The position numbers and the translations under genes were made by a program. The notes under the pieces were generated by a model. That model was not told where the DNA came from. It did no database searches and worked only from the letters and a program-made list of their open reading frames with translations. From Coriaria nepalensis (taxonomy: Eukaryota; Streptophyta; Magnoliopsida; Cucurbitales; Coriariaceae): a DNA stretch of 64,000 nt. Where the stretch lies: contig CP114484.1 of the NCBI GenBank assembly GCA_027186245.1, forward strand, positions 3,794,501 to 3,858,500. Direction: 5' to 3'. Shown here piece after piece: positions 24,062 through 36,040 of the stretch (position 1 is the first letter of the stretch; each line of letters starts with the position of its first letter).

Positions 24062-25043
24062 AATTTATGGTGTTGTTTAATATAAATTTAACTTTTAATA
24101 TAAATTTTAAAATTTAAAATAAATTAAGTTTATATTTATTTTATTTTATTTTATTTTATAATTATTAAATGAGTTGATTTATTTTATTAAAATATATTGA
24201 TACTATAATGAATTTAAATTTATTATGTAATTTTAATATTATTAATATAAATTATTGAGTAAAATATATTGAAATTATTAATATAAATTTAATTTTTATA
24301 AATTTTTTATTTTATAAATTTTATTTTTTAATTATTGAATAAATTATGTAATTTGATTATATCTAAAGTAATTTAAATCAATATAATTTGACTAATAATT
24401 TAACTGAATATACATCATAATAAACTTAAAATATGATTTATAATCAACTCATAGAGTCGAAAGCCTTATTGACTTCATAAACACCTTCGACCCATCGACC
24501 CTATAATCAAATTACTCTACAGGTCGATGGAGTCGATGAGACCTTCGACCCTACAGGTCGATAAGACCTATAGAGAAATTTAATTATACAGATGAATAGG
24601 TCGATTGGGTCGATGAAACTTTCGACTCTGCGAGTTGATTATATATCATGTTTTAAGTTTATTATAATATATGTTCAGCCTCATTTATTAATTAAGTTAT
24701 ATTAATTTAAATAATTTTAGATATAATTAATTATATTACGTAATTTATTCAGTAATTTAAAAAAAAATAATAAATAAATAAATTTAGGATTTATAAAAAT
24801 CAAATTTATATTAATTATCGGTTTGAATATGTTTTACTCAAAAATTTATATTAATAATATCATATTATGCAACAAATTTAAATTTATTATAATGTTGATA
24901 TGAATATGTTTAATAAAATTAAGCAATTCATTTAATAATTATAAAATTAAATTAAATTAAAATAAAAAAAACATAAATTTAATTTAATTCATAATTTATA
25001 TTTAATATTAAATAAATAAAAATTATAAAAAAACATTTTAATC
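24062..25043. repeat. 1-kb near-perfect palindrome (foldback/MITE-like)
   Basis: The sequence is its own imperfect reverse complement about a centre near 24541. For example AATCAACTC at 24442-24450 pairs with GAGTTGATT at 24632-24640, and the match extends outwards for about 480 bp per arm through AT-rich sequence, with small indels. The centre holds clustered TCGACC/GGTCGA motifs. GGATATA occurs just outside both ends (24055-24061 and 25044-25050) and could be a 7-bp target duplication. There is no coding frame. It sits inside the copia element between the 5' LTR and gag, so it is younger than that copia. Confidence 0.8.
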
Positions 25044-25109
25044 GGATATAGACGTGCATAAATAGGGAGTGCACAGCTGATGCGCAGGCACCCAAGCCGA
25101 TCTCTGGGA

Positions 25110-25436
25110 AGAGTATGGGAAAATGATTTTCCTATTTTCTTGTGATTATCCACTTGGATATTTTCTTTATTTGATTATAGAATATTTTCCCTGTTAAGTA
25201 TTTGCATTGATTTTCAGTCTCATAGAATCTTCCATTGATAAGGGAAGATTATAACCTACTTTTTTCCTTAATCTGGTTCAACAATATTTCTACTATCTTC
25301 TGACTTAAATAGTTTAAACTTAAGCTTACATAATTACTTGTTTATTTTCAAATACATGGGTGAAAATCAGTCTCTTATGGCTCCTAATAATTTATTCTAT
25401 CCTTATATCTCCACTGATCTTTCACACTCTGTCTCT
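25110..25436 (-). repeat. 5' LTR of the minus-strand copia
   Basis: Direct-repeat partner of 18826-19242, considerably diverged. Its outer end on plus reads CTGTCTCT at 25429-25436. The inner end becomes unalignable left of about 25110. Confidence 0.75.
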
Positions 25437-26310
25437 ATAGTTGATGGGCTTAAGTTGAAAGAAGTAAGAAAAGTAAGAATTCGTTCAAGCGGTTTTGACT
25501 TCAAAGGCTCACATATTAAGTTGGGGTGGTAGGTGGGTTGTGCAGGCTTGCGGGTCTGGTGATTAATTATCATAAGTATTCATTTTAGAAGTTGATTTAA
25601 CTAATAAATATCTATGATCGTAAACAAATATTCGTAATCAAAAGGTACAAAGTTTAATCTAAGTATAAAAATCTTTGGGATCAGAATTTATTGCAGGTAA
25701 TTTGTAGTCAATTTCCTAATTATTATGTTATAATATAACTCGGACAAATTCAGGACAGGAAACTCATCTATGATTCTAACATACTTGTTGGCCAGCAACT
25801 AAATCCTTCCAGAATTCCCATGTTGCTGTTTTTGTAGTGTCTTGAGGTGATAGATATTGTTTGGCCCATAGGCCACGTGATATATTATTTGCCTTGAGCC
25901 AACAATGCATATATATTGATATTATCGATATGTTTGTTGTGGCACAAATAATCTAGTACGCATGAACGAGTTCATCTAATTACACTTAGAAACCCTAGAC
26001 CTTTTCCTAAAGGCCAAATCTTGTTCTACTAAAGTTCCTATTCCATTCATTTTTCTGGCTTTTTAAAATATGAATTCAAATCATTCTGAAACAAAAGAGA
26101 ATTTTGTAACAACTGATGATATTATCATTTAATAATCATGTGTTTTAATACCGAATTCTCGTATGCGTGTATAAACAAACACACATAGATCTATACATAC
26201 ACATCATACGTACATTGTACTAAAATACTTATATTAATAGCAATACGAGTCTTCTTTTTTTTTTTTCCCTAGTGTGACATGGATAATAAATTGGCAATGT
26301 AGAGTAGTGC
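25437..26310. other. Intergenic / 3' flank of the HMA gene
   Basis: No gene. The rightmost part (about 26220-26313) lies directly downstream of the stop codon of the minus-strand HMA gene and probably contains its 3' untranslated region. The A/T-rich run at 26253-26269 is a poly-T on plus. Confidence 0.45.
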
Positions 26311-26313
26311 AAA

Positions 26314-27083
26314 TCAAGGTATGTTGGCAGGTACTTCACTAGTTTCTGGTTCTTTTGATTCCCAAAGTTGTGCATTTTTAACTTTGGAGACACTTCGAAG
26401 CACTTCAAAGGGAAGAATGTCCCCAATGACAACAACCTGTTTGTTTTCCAAGTCTACTCTATACGAAGTTACTCCTGTATTTTATGGAAAAAAAAAAACT
26501 AACTATTTTATCATAAGCATGAAATTGATCCAGTTTCAATCTATAAAACTCAATTTATCTCAAACATTGATTAAAAAATTTACTGCATAATCCAACAAAA
26601 ATATAGATGGTCCGAATTCTAAACTTAATTAGAATGAAAAAACGTACCGTCAATCTTAGAAATTTGTTTCTCAACTTTTCTTGCACATCCGTTGCAGTGC
26701 ATGGACACTCGGAGCATTACTATCTATAATTATATATCAAGCAACTATGTGAATCTTATCGGTTTTGATATCATGTTACGATATTAACTAGTAGTAACCT
26801 TGCACATATAGCACAAATTACTAAGAGCATAAATAAAGAAGATAAAAGTAAATAGTACCTTGGGTTTTAGTTGGGAGGCCAAGGTGTGATTTTCAGCAAC
26901 AACATCCTTCGATCTTAGTAACTGACCACTTTTATCCTCACTTGTGATTAGTGATTTTGTATCACACTCATCATAGTCTTGGAGATCTTCCATGGAAGAG
27001 TTGAAGCTCATACAAGAAGTACATGACCCAGAAGAGAAATTAAAACACTCTAACACCCTCCCAAAACTCATCAACTTCCCCAT
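26314..27083 (-). CDS. Heavy-metal-associated (HMA) domain protein, NaKR/At3g56891-like
   Basis: Small metal-binding protein, probably a copper/zinc-type chaperone or phloem/vascular HMA protein of the plant HPP/NaKR group. Three exons with GT-AG junctions close in frame: 27083-26859, 26723-26648 and 26474-26314, giving 153 residues. The N-terminus is serine/cysteine-rich (LECFNFSSGSCTSC), typical of this group. The HMA domain starts at about residue 76 (IVMLRVSMHCNGCARKVEKQ) with metal-binding Cys85 and Cys88 in a CxxC motif, and closes with the family hallmark SVSKVKNAQLW. The C-terminus is PETSEVPANIP, with no CaaX box, so it is not isoprenylated like HIPPs. The ATG at 27083 (MGKLMSFGRV) was preferred over one 11 codons upstream because family members start there; a Met at 27071 is a further option. 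Confidence 0.88.
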
Positions 27084-27260
27084 TTCTACTTCAACAAATT
27101 TCTCACCCGCAAACAACTACTTTTCTGTTGAAGTAAATTTCAATCCAATCCAAATATGTTGGAGAGAGAGAGAGGGACTAAAGGTCAAAATTGCATTGGG
27201 GGAAGCAAAAAGCTCAACAAAACCCAATGAAGACTTTGAAGAACAGAACATGATCAATAA
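27084..27260 (-). promoter_or_regulatory. Probable 5' leader of the HMA gene
   Basis: Upstream of the start codon, minus-strand sequence carries a CT-rich patch (GAGAGAGAGAG on plus at 27162-27174), a feature of many plant core promoters and leaders. No clear TATA box was picked out. The short open frame on plus (26992-27264) is antisense to exon 1 and its leader and is not considered a gene. Confidence 0.35.
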
Positions 27261-29480
27261 ATAAAGTTAAAGATTTACACGCATATATCTAGTACATGGT
27301 CAAGAAAATAGAGTAGACAAAGGGGTATTAGATAGACAGGCAGCATCCAAAATATTACAATAATATTTGGACAACCCCAAGAAATGTAATAAAAGAAATT
27401 TCATTCATGTGACCACTTTTAAAGATAGAAGAAACCCATTAAAGAAACTAATAAGAAAGAGCATAACCTTCTTATTGAATCTATGAATATCTCGATGACT
27501 AATGTCTTAAGCTAGAGGAAAAGAATATGATTGTATCTGAGAAGCATCTTCACAAATGAAATATATAGTAGAATATTAATATATTAATAAATTTTTTTAA
27601 ATAATAATTTTTTTTAATTTCAATTTAAAGATAATATATTAATTTTTTTTGATAATTTAATATTTTATTTAATTAATAATTTATTTAATCTTAAAACTAT
27701 TAATTTATCAAGATTATATATATATTGTCAATAAATGAGTTCAATAATATATCAAGCACAAAGCTAATGGTAACTCTTATATTTACTTTCCATTAATTTT
27801 AGAGATTGATGTCCATTTAACGCACTCTTATATCTATTTTTAATAATTATAATCAAAATATTTCAATATTTATATTTATATAATTTCATCCATAAATGTT
27901 CGATGAGTGTATTAAAGATTATTGTTTCCATAATTATGGATTTATTTATTTATTTATTTTCATTTCGTACAATGTCATCTTACTGCAAGCAAATTACAAA
28001 GCAACATTAAAGAAAAACATACACAAGTGAACAAGAAAAAATAGCAGATTCAAAACGATGTTTGAAATTTGTGACCTAACACTCTGACATATTTTTCTAT
28101 GGTGCCAAAGTTTTAGTATGAAGTAGATCAAATGCTGAAGCCTGTGATTAGAAAATCTATACAATATCTTAAGATAAAGTATATTTGGTAACCAAATGTT
28201 AGAAATCATGAGATAACTAATGCTACTAGTAGCTAGCTACCAATGATTAAAGTATTGATAACTGATGTAGACACGAATGAATAATTGATAATGTGTCTAG
28301 ATTCTCAGATAATTTGCATGAGGCTATGGTGCAGAGTGTCAAGTGTTTGTCTTTGTCTTCGACCGTCGGGGCGTTGCATGATTGGTTCCCATATGAGCTC
28401 ACTACTGAGCAAAATAATTGAATGATTGAACCATTCTTTGAAGCTCACTAATTGGTCTTTCTTCCAACAGGTTGGTCCATGTGATATGATGAGAGTTATT
28501 GAAAAAACGAAAGGACGTTTAAGAGAGACAAAACTCAGAAAAATTAAAACAACAATAAGTATTAAAAAAAAAAAAAAAAAGCTTGTAGAGTTGTTGTATA
28601 TAGCTAGCTAGTCATGTTATGCACGTCTAAGTCACATGAGGTTTGCCTCTTAATCATTATAAGCAACATATGGAAAGAAAGCTATGAGTTTATGCAGGAA
28701 CCTCATGCTATTGTAGTTGAAGAAATTACTTCAGGTTTTATTTGACTTTGCTATTTAGAGTGAAATTTAGCTAAAACTGATGGTTTAGGTTCAAATTAGA
28801 TCGTAGAACAATGTTTCGACAAAAAATAAAAATGCATTTGAAATTAAATTAACAAGAATTAACAAAATTTTAAAGAATTTTATAAGTATCTAAAAAATGA
28901 TAGAGAATTTTAAAGGGATCCCAAAATTTTTTAAAAATTATATATACTTAATTTCTAGAATTCCACTCATTTCTCCCGCATATCAATTAAGTTTGATGTC
29001 TCTGTGCAGCCTGTGACACTAAATACCCTTTAATGTAAAATATATGTTTATATTTCGATTATATAATTTAAAATATACTATTTTCTTAATTAGTCTAAAA
29101 GATTAGAGTTCATCAAATAGAGAACTCTGACTTATAATAATATATGTTTCCTCGAAAAATTAGAAAGTCACGATATTGTGTAAGATAGGGAAAAACGGTA
29201 AATAATATATTTTTTCAATATTCAACTCATTTCTAACTATGATATAAAAAACCTAAGAATGACATTTTAAAAATTTGATCTTAAGCAAGAATTTCTCAAC
29301 TAAATAATTTGGCATGGTCTTAATTAGGTATTTGACGTAACAATTGTTACACCTATAAGATAAGGTTATTAGAATAATGCACATGTGGTGCCAAGATGGG
29401 ATAAGCTAATTATACATCCAACCCTTACAAATTGCTTACATTATTCTTTGCCATCTGAGGCTCCAATGAGGTCATAATTC
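27261..29480. other. AT-rich intergenic region
   Basis: No gene supported. It holds poly-A at 28564-28580 and AT-rich low-complexity DNA at 27560-27720. Short frames at 27994-28209 (minus) and 28426-28611 (plus) lack known domains. Confidence 0.5.
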
Positions 29481-29489
29481 ACGTGGTTT

Positions 29490-31240
29490 GGGGCCTTTTG
29501 TTGTTGGAAACATGTCCAAGTTATCAAAGCAAGCATCCAAAAGAGGGAAATTCTTGGGTAACTAACGCTTACCATTCATCAAGTTGCCAGGTGGTAGGTT
29601 ATTCAATCAGAAAATGCCACGTTGGAAACAACTTACACCTCATGCTGACTGGATTGAGGGAGGGGTTTGAGAAAAATAAAACCCAAATCCTCAAATATGA
29701 AGAAAGAACAACGCTTTCTTAGTATAAATCGGTAGCTCCATTATCGTCCTCTCAACGATTTCTGAATCCCGCGTTTTAGTTCGATTTTTCTTCCTTTTCT
29801 TTAAATCTTTTTAGGTTTTCTGGGTTTCTGCGTTTACTGGTTTTCTTCCCCTCTCGAGTCTTTTGCCAACTTCACAGCGGTTGGAAAGTAAGCTGCTATA
29901 TTGCAGATGGAGAATCCGTGAGAGAGAGAGAGAGAGAAGATAGAGATGGTGAATAGATTTAGTTGCTAACTGTTGTTAGTCTCTTCTTCACCTTTTGCTT
30001 CTCCTGAGAAATGAGTAGTGATACATTCTGCTATATTGTTTTTTGATCGGCAACAATATTGTATTTTGTTTTATGATTTAATTTTTAGCTCAAATTCAAG
30101 CCAAACCAATTGGCTCGGAAAAGGAAAAAATATCTGAAATTGCAAGAACAATTTGAGGGCTCACTAACATATTTGAAGATCAAAAAGCATGAAAACTCGA
30201 AATTGATATGAATTGAAGAAGTATACAATCCAAGAAATTAATAATTATATCAAAAATTTGATGAACTTATACAGAAGAGTTGAAACAAGATAAAAATATA
30301 TTATTATATTCTCATGATTTTAAATCTCTGCCTTCCACCCATAAAACAAAACTTCAAACTGCATTTAGTCATTTTCAAGCTTCTTTGTCATGCTTTCGAT
30401 TAATTTAATCAACATCAAATTGATACAGCAACGATGAAATAGTAGACTCAACTATGAAGAAATATCATCCTTTCACTTTTATAGTTTTCATTTTCTCCTT
30501 TTCTTACTCCTCTTTTCCTCTAAAGTCTAAACCATCTTCAACCTCTTTTCTCTTCTTCCCTATTCAAATCTTTCTTATTTTCGTCACTCTCATAACTACC
30601 ATTTTTATTTTTCCCTTTTTCCTCTTCAATCTCCACTTTTTCCCCCAACTCATTCTTACTCTTCTTCTTCTTCCTGTCCTCTTTCTTATTTTCCAAACTA
30701 CATTATCCTCTACCTCACTTTTCTATTGATGTTCTTACCTTCACTTCGTGCCAGATTATCTTCAGCTTCACCTCAATTAACTCCAAACCTTCACAGAATC
30801 AATATCATTCTTCATAGTCATAGCATCATCTGCTACCTCATGTCTCCTCTTCTTCTTCTTATCCCGAGTTCGCTCTCCCTCAATCAGATTTCCATTATTT
30901 TTCAAATTTTGATCGATCTTCTGTCAAGATTTTCTCAGCATCTTCAACCGGAAGATTGAATTCCAGAATCACTTGGTTTCGAGTCGGATTTTCCTCCACA
31001 ACATCTCGATTTGCACGGAGAACTGAGATGAGAAGCGCTACTCTTTCTTTCAGAAGGATTTGGGTTTTATTTTCCGAAAATTCCTTCAAGAAGCAGATCG
31101 TGAGGGCTCGGTCCAGTCAGCATGAGGAGTAAGATGTTTCCTACGTCGAATTTTCTTATTGAATAGACTACCACCTGGTAACTTGATGAATGGTTAAGTG
31201 ATACTTACCCAAGATGACATGCATGTTCCTATTTAATAAG
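29490..31240. repeat. Inverted pair of promoter-like segments around a pyrimidine-rich core
   Basis: 29540-29740 matches the reverse complement of about 31030-31240: ACCATTCATCAAGTT.CCAGG, GGTTATTCAAT.AGAAAA, CACCTCATGCTGACTGG and AAAATAAAACCCAAATCCT are shared. The arms are followed inwards by TATA-like sequence (AGTATAAATCGG at 29720) and leader-like DNA, so both resemble promoter/5'UTR pieces facing each other. The core (30450-30900) is T/C-rich and yields a hydrophobic open frame (30454-30729) by composition alone. This could be a DNA transposon carrying a gene promoter, or an inverted duplication of a 5' gene end. Confidence 0.5.
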
Positions 31241-31785
31241 AATGTTCTAGGAAGTATGGTCACCGACCAACTGCATGCAATAAAGTAGGCAAAGGACAGT
31301 GTCACTCTAGCTGGACTTTTCAATTAGAATTTTTTGGGCGAACTTGATTTACGGTATATTTAATTTATCTTAATTATATAAAATACTTATGATATAATAT
31401 ATAATATAATAATATAAAATTAATATATACTATTAAAATTATTTAATTCTCCAGAGTCCATCTAAAAATTTCACTTTTCCATCGGTGTTGACTATTGAAA
31501 TCTCTTATTTCAAAAAATAGGCTGAATATAACTCCTTATATATAAACAAATATTAGATTCTATACCCGTTGAAGTAGGAAATGTTTTTGCAATATACTCT
31601 TTTTGGAAAAGCATGTATATTATCCTTTATTTTTATTTTATTTAATACAAAATAAAATGATATAGAATATTAGTTTCCTACCCTCGGCATTATCCCTACC
31701 GTTCCATCAAAAGAAAATGACCAAAAATTGAAATATTCAAAACTTGATTTTGAAACTCGTGATTTTTGGTTTATCCTTCATCGGA
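31241..31785. other. Intergenic, AT-rich
   Basis: No gene, RNA or repeat structure identified between the inverted promoter-like pair and the copia remnant that follows. Confidence 0.5.
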
Positions 31786-31789
31786 GAAA

Positions 31790-34062
31790 AAGCATCCGAA
31801 AGAGGTTTGCAATAATTGGAAGAGCAAGGGCTATTTAGTGGAGAGAAGCTAGGTGACCTAGAGTTGTTTGAGAATTGTGTATATGGCGACAGTACTCAAG
31901 TGAAGTTTAGCAGGTCGCCAAATATCATCAAGGAGACATGGACCTATGTTCACTGACTTAAGGGGACCATAGCAAATAGAGTTGATGAGAGGTGGAAGTT
32001 ATTTTATCTTGTTCATAGATTATTATTCTCGGAAGGTTTGGGTCTCTATTTTGAAAAAAAAAAAAGTTATTCTTTTGAAAAGTTTAAGGAATACAAGAAA
32101 ATGGTAGAGGTTTAAAACAGAAAAAAGCTAAAGAAATTGAGAACCGATAATGGGTTAGCAAGGAGTTTAATCAATTATGTAGGAATGAAGATGTCGTAAG
32201 GCACAAAACTATTTCTCTACTGCGAAACAAAATGGTCTAGCGGAAAGGATTAACCGAACTCTTTTGAAGATGGTTAGATGTATGTTGATTGAAGGAGGAA
32301 TTTCTAAGAGATTTTGGGGACAAGTTATTAATACGACAACCTACTTTGTAAGTAGGTATCCTTCAATGGCACTAAACTTCAAGATACTAGAAGAGGTATG
32401 GACTGGCCATCCACCAAATCTTAAAAATTTGAAGGTGTTTGGTTGAGTTTCCTATGCACATAAAAAATAAGGGAAACATGATGCTGGAGCTTGAAAACAT
32501 ATGCTTGTTGGATACAAAAGGTGTAAAGGGGTTCAATCTTTGGTATAAAGATGAGTTCATCTAAATGTTGTATTAGTTAGGATGTGCTCTTTAGAAAGAC
32601 CGAGTACTACATAGCAACAATTAATCAATCAGAGACCAGTGAAGATGGTATGGTTCAAAGACATGCTAGTGAGGGTGACAACGGAAGACTTAGATGGGTA
32701 TCCTATGCCAATTAACAAGGGACCAAGCAAAGAAAACTTAGAAAGTACCAGAGAGATATGGATATGCAGATTTAGTATCCTATGCACTGGTCACAACGGA
32801 AGACTTAGATGGATTAGAACCTATAAATTATATGGAAACAATTAGTAGTAAGGATAATGTACTATGAATGTAAGTTATGAAAGATAAGGTGGACTCGCTT
32901 AATAAGAATAATACATGGGTACTTATTGAGAAGTCTAAATGTCAAAAGATCGTAGGTGCCAATGGATTTTCAAGCAGAAAGAAGGCATTGGGGAGTTAGA
33001 GAAGTCGAGGTATAAAGTAAGGCTAGTTGCTAAGGGCTTTATCACAATGGGAAGGCATGGATTTCAATGAGATTTACTCGTCAGTGGTGAAGCACAATTC
33101 CATTAAGGTGTTGCTACCTCTAGTTACTCAATTTGACTTAAAACTAGAGCAAATGGATGTAAAGGTGGCATTCTTTCATAGAAATCTTGAGGAGAGACTC
33201 CTAATGGCTTAACCAAAGGGGTGAATCAAAATATGGGATGAGAGAAATGAATGTTTTCTTAGAAAGTCTCTTTACAGTTTAGAGTAATGGTACCTTCGAT
33301 TTGATGAATTCGTGCTGAGAAATAAGTTTGTGTAGAGCGAATATGATAGTTGTGTTTATGTCAAGTGGGTTAAAGAAGCCTTAGGGTGTTTCTACTTTTG
33401 TATAATATGCTTATAGCATTGAAAGATATGGAAGAAATCTCAAAGCTAAAGCGGTAACTAGGAAGTGAATTTGAAATGAAAGACTTAGGGCATCTAAGAA
33501 AATTTTAGGGATGGAGATTATTTGAGATGAGAGGTAAGGCATTTTGTTTGTGTCTCAATCTGGTTATCTCCGAAACATTTTGGGAATATTTGACATGTCC
33601 GAGTAAAATATGTTCAAACAAAATTTGCCAATTATTTCGAGTATCCATACCGTTATCTCTGAAGATCGAGTTCGAAAAGAAAAGCTTGGAGAGGATACTT
33701 TATGCTAGTTTGTGCAAACCCTCATGTATGCAATAGTTTGCATAAGGCTGGACCTAGCTTATCTAACTAGTCTTATCGGTCGGTTTATGTCTAATTCAGG
33801 TAAGGAGCATTGAGAAGCAGTGAAGTAGGTATTTAGGTATGTTAAATGCATTCAGATGTTGGTTTGCTTTATAAATGGATAGAGGGTGATGGAGCTAAAC
33901 TTATGAGATTTGTTGATGTAAATGTAAAGGACTTGGACAAATACAAGTCCTTGACCAGTTATATCTTCACTTTGTTCGGATGAATAGTGAGTTGGAAGGT
34001 ACAACTACAACTAGTAGCTATATTATCAACAATGGAAATCAAATATAGATTAGCCACCAGGA
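31790..34062 (+). pseudogene. Copia remnant: integrase, RT and RNase H
   Basis: Heavily mutated copia pol on the plus strand. The GAG-pre-integrase end is near 31860-31930 (LELFENCVYGDSTQVKFSR). Integrase follows at 31960-32460 (KKLRTDNG, then KQNGLAERINRTLLKMVRCM and FKILEEVWTGHPPNLKNLKV). RT is at 32880-33520 (MDFNEIYSSVVKHNSIKVLL, LEQMDVKVAFFHRNLEERLL). RNase H is at 33880-34060 (DLDKYKSLTSYIFTLFG, VSWKVQLQLVAILSTMEIKY). There are many stops and shifts. Gag, protease and both LTRs are missing. At about 34060 it continues without any LTR into the gag of a different copia. Confidence 0.85.
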
Positions 34063-34330
34063 TGATAAGGAGAATAAGTAAAAAAAATTATAAGGATATA
34101 ACTGTCATTCAATCAACCATCACTGATGAGATTTATACTAGAGTTTTGGGCACTAAAAATGCCAAGAAAGTCTAGGACCCAATTCAGTTTGAGTTCCATA
34201 GCATTAAAAGGGTTCGAGCAGTAAATTTAGTGGTTGCAAGGAGAGAGTTCAAAGTTTTAAGAATGAAGGAAGGTGAGAAAATTCAGTCTTACATTGAAAA
34301 ACTAAATGCTATGGTAAGTCAAATGAGGAC

Positions 34331-35030
34331 ATTAAGAGATGAAGTCACTGAGAGTACCATTGTCAACAAAGTACTTGTCTCCTTACCTGCAAAATTTGAT
34401 TCCAAAGTGGATGTTATTGAAGAAAGCAGGGATCTCAATACTCTCACCTTGAGTGAACTCATGAGATCGTCGCAAGCTAATGAAAAAAGTCACTCAAACA
34501 GAACTCAAGAGACTTCTAAGGATGCTCTGTTGGCAAACCACAAGAAAACTTGGAGGAAGGATAGTCATCCAAGTAGTTCATCCAAATCTGCCAAGAGAAA
34601 ACATATTATATTAAACCATTACAAAAGAAAGGGGCAGATTTAAAGAAATTGCTTCAATAAATACATACCAGTATTCTCATACTAAGAGATGAAAGTCACT
34701 GAGTACCATTGTCAACAAGGTACTTGTCTCCTTACCTGCAAAATTTGATTCCAAAGTGGATGCTATTGAAGAAAGTAAGGATCTCAACACTCTCACCTTG
34801 AGTGAACTCATGAGATCATTGCAAGCTAATGAAAAAAGTCACTCAAACAGAACTCAAGAGACTTATAAGGATGCTCTATTGGCAAACCATAAGAAAACTT
34901 GGAGGAAGGATAGTCATCTAAATAGTTCATCAAAATCTGCCAAGAGAAAACAAATTATATTCAACCATTACAAAAGAAAGGGGCAAATTTAAAGAAATTG
35001 CTTCAATAAATACATACCAGTATTCTCATA
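34331..35030 (+). repeat. 350-bp direct tandem duplication within gag
   Basis: Copy 1 (34331-34680) and copy 2 (34681-35030) are highly similar: both begin with AAGAGATGA.AGTCACTGAG and end with ATACCAGTATTCTCATACT. The 350-bp unit is not a multiple of three, so the duplication itself disrupts the frame. Confidence 0.9.
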
Positions 35031-36040
35031 CTGCAAGAAGTTAAGACACTTGGAGAAAGATTGTAGGAAGAAGGAATCTGATGCTACATAGAATCTATAT
35101 CAGCAAGAAAATGTGGTAAAAGAAGAAGTCCACATGTTCATAGCTCAACCGAGTTTTAAGCCAAAAAGGGATTGACTCATAGATAGTGGTTGCTCAAATC
35201 ACATGTCATATGATCACAGTCTATTCAACAAAATTGACAGAAGCTTTTCCACTATTATCATAATTGGAAATGAAGAAACCATCGAGACTAAAAGAAAGGG
35301 GACAATGGTTGTTTAAACCAAGCATGAAATTAGATACATAGCAAATGTGCTATATGTTCCAAGCCTCGGTCAAAACTTGCCGAGTGTTGGGCAAATGATG
35401 AAGCATGGCTATTCTTTAGTGTTCAAAGGGTCACACTGTCTGATCAGTAACTCAAACATGAATGAAGTTGTGAAGATGCCATTAAACAACACATGTTTCA
35501 CTGTTATTTGGGAGCATCAAGCTCTAGTATTAAGAGAAGAGGATGCATGGACATGGCATAAAAAATTTGGCCATTTTGATCTTAGATTAATTCAGAAGCT
35601 GAACTCAAAAGGGCTTGCTGAAGACATGCCTCAAATTTAGCTTCAAATTGAAATCTGTGTAGGATGTCTGCTAGGAAAAATGAAGAAGAAACCATTTCCT
35701 AAGAATCAAGCTAGTAGAGTAAAAGAGAAGCTTGAGTTTATACACTTTGATATATGTGGACCTCTTAAGGTATCATATTTAAATAGAAGCATGTATTTCC
35801 TAAAATTCATTGATGATAAGTCAAGGTACTGCTTGATCAATTTTCTCAAAGAAAAATCATAAGTTCTGACTATGTTCAAGAAGTTAAAGAATTTGGTTGA
35901 AATTGAAGGTGAGAAGAAGATCAAAGCATTGAGATTTGATAATGGAGGAGAATATGTTTCCATTGAGTTCAAGAACTTCTGTGAAGCAAATGGAATAAAA
36001 CACCAGTTTATAGTTCCCTATAACCCTCAGCAAAATAGGG

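Larger units (their letters stand above)
18826..25436 (-). mobile_element. Copia retrotransposon with both LTRs, minus strand, decayed
   Basis: Direct repeats at about 18826-19242 and 25110-25436 share long blocks (CATAGAATCTTCCATTGATA style, GGGAAGATTAT, TGGTTCAACAATATT) and bracket a gag-PR-IN-RT-RH order read right to left. The LTR begins with TGAGACA on the minus strand, preceded by a G-rich polypurine tract near 19246-19262. The 5' LTR is separated from gag by a 1-kb palindrome inserted at 24062-25043. The divergence between the LTRs and the many stops mark an old copy. The inner end of the 5' LTR (near 25110) and the PBS are not recognisable. Confidence 0.85.

Noticed and set aside
26992..27264. 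Plus-strand frame across the HMA gene start
   Set aside because: It is antisense to exon 1 and the leader of the HMA gene and has no features of its own.
30454..30959. Hydrophobic open frames (MKKYHPFTFIVFIFSFSYSS and next frame) that look like a secreted or membrane protein
   Set aside because: The region is a T/C-rich low-complexity stretch, which makes Phe/Leu/Ser/Ile frames by composition; no domain, splice support or conservation is visible.
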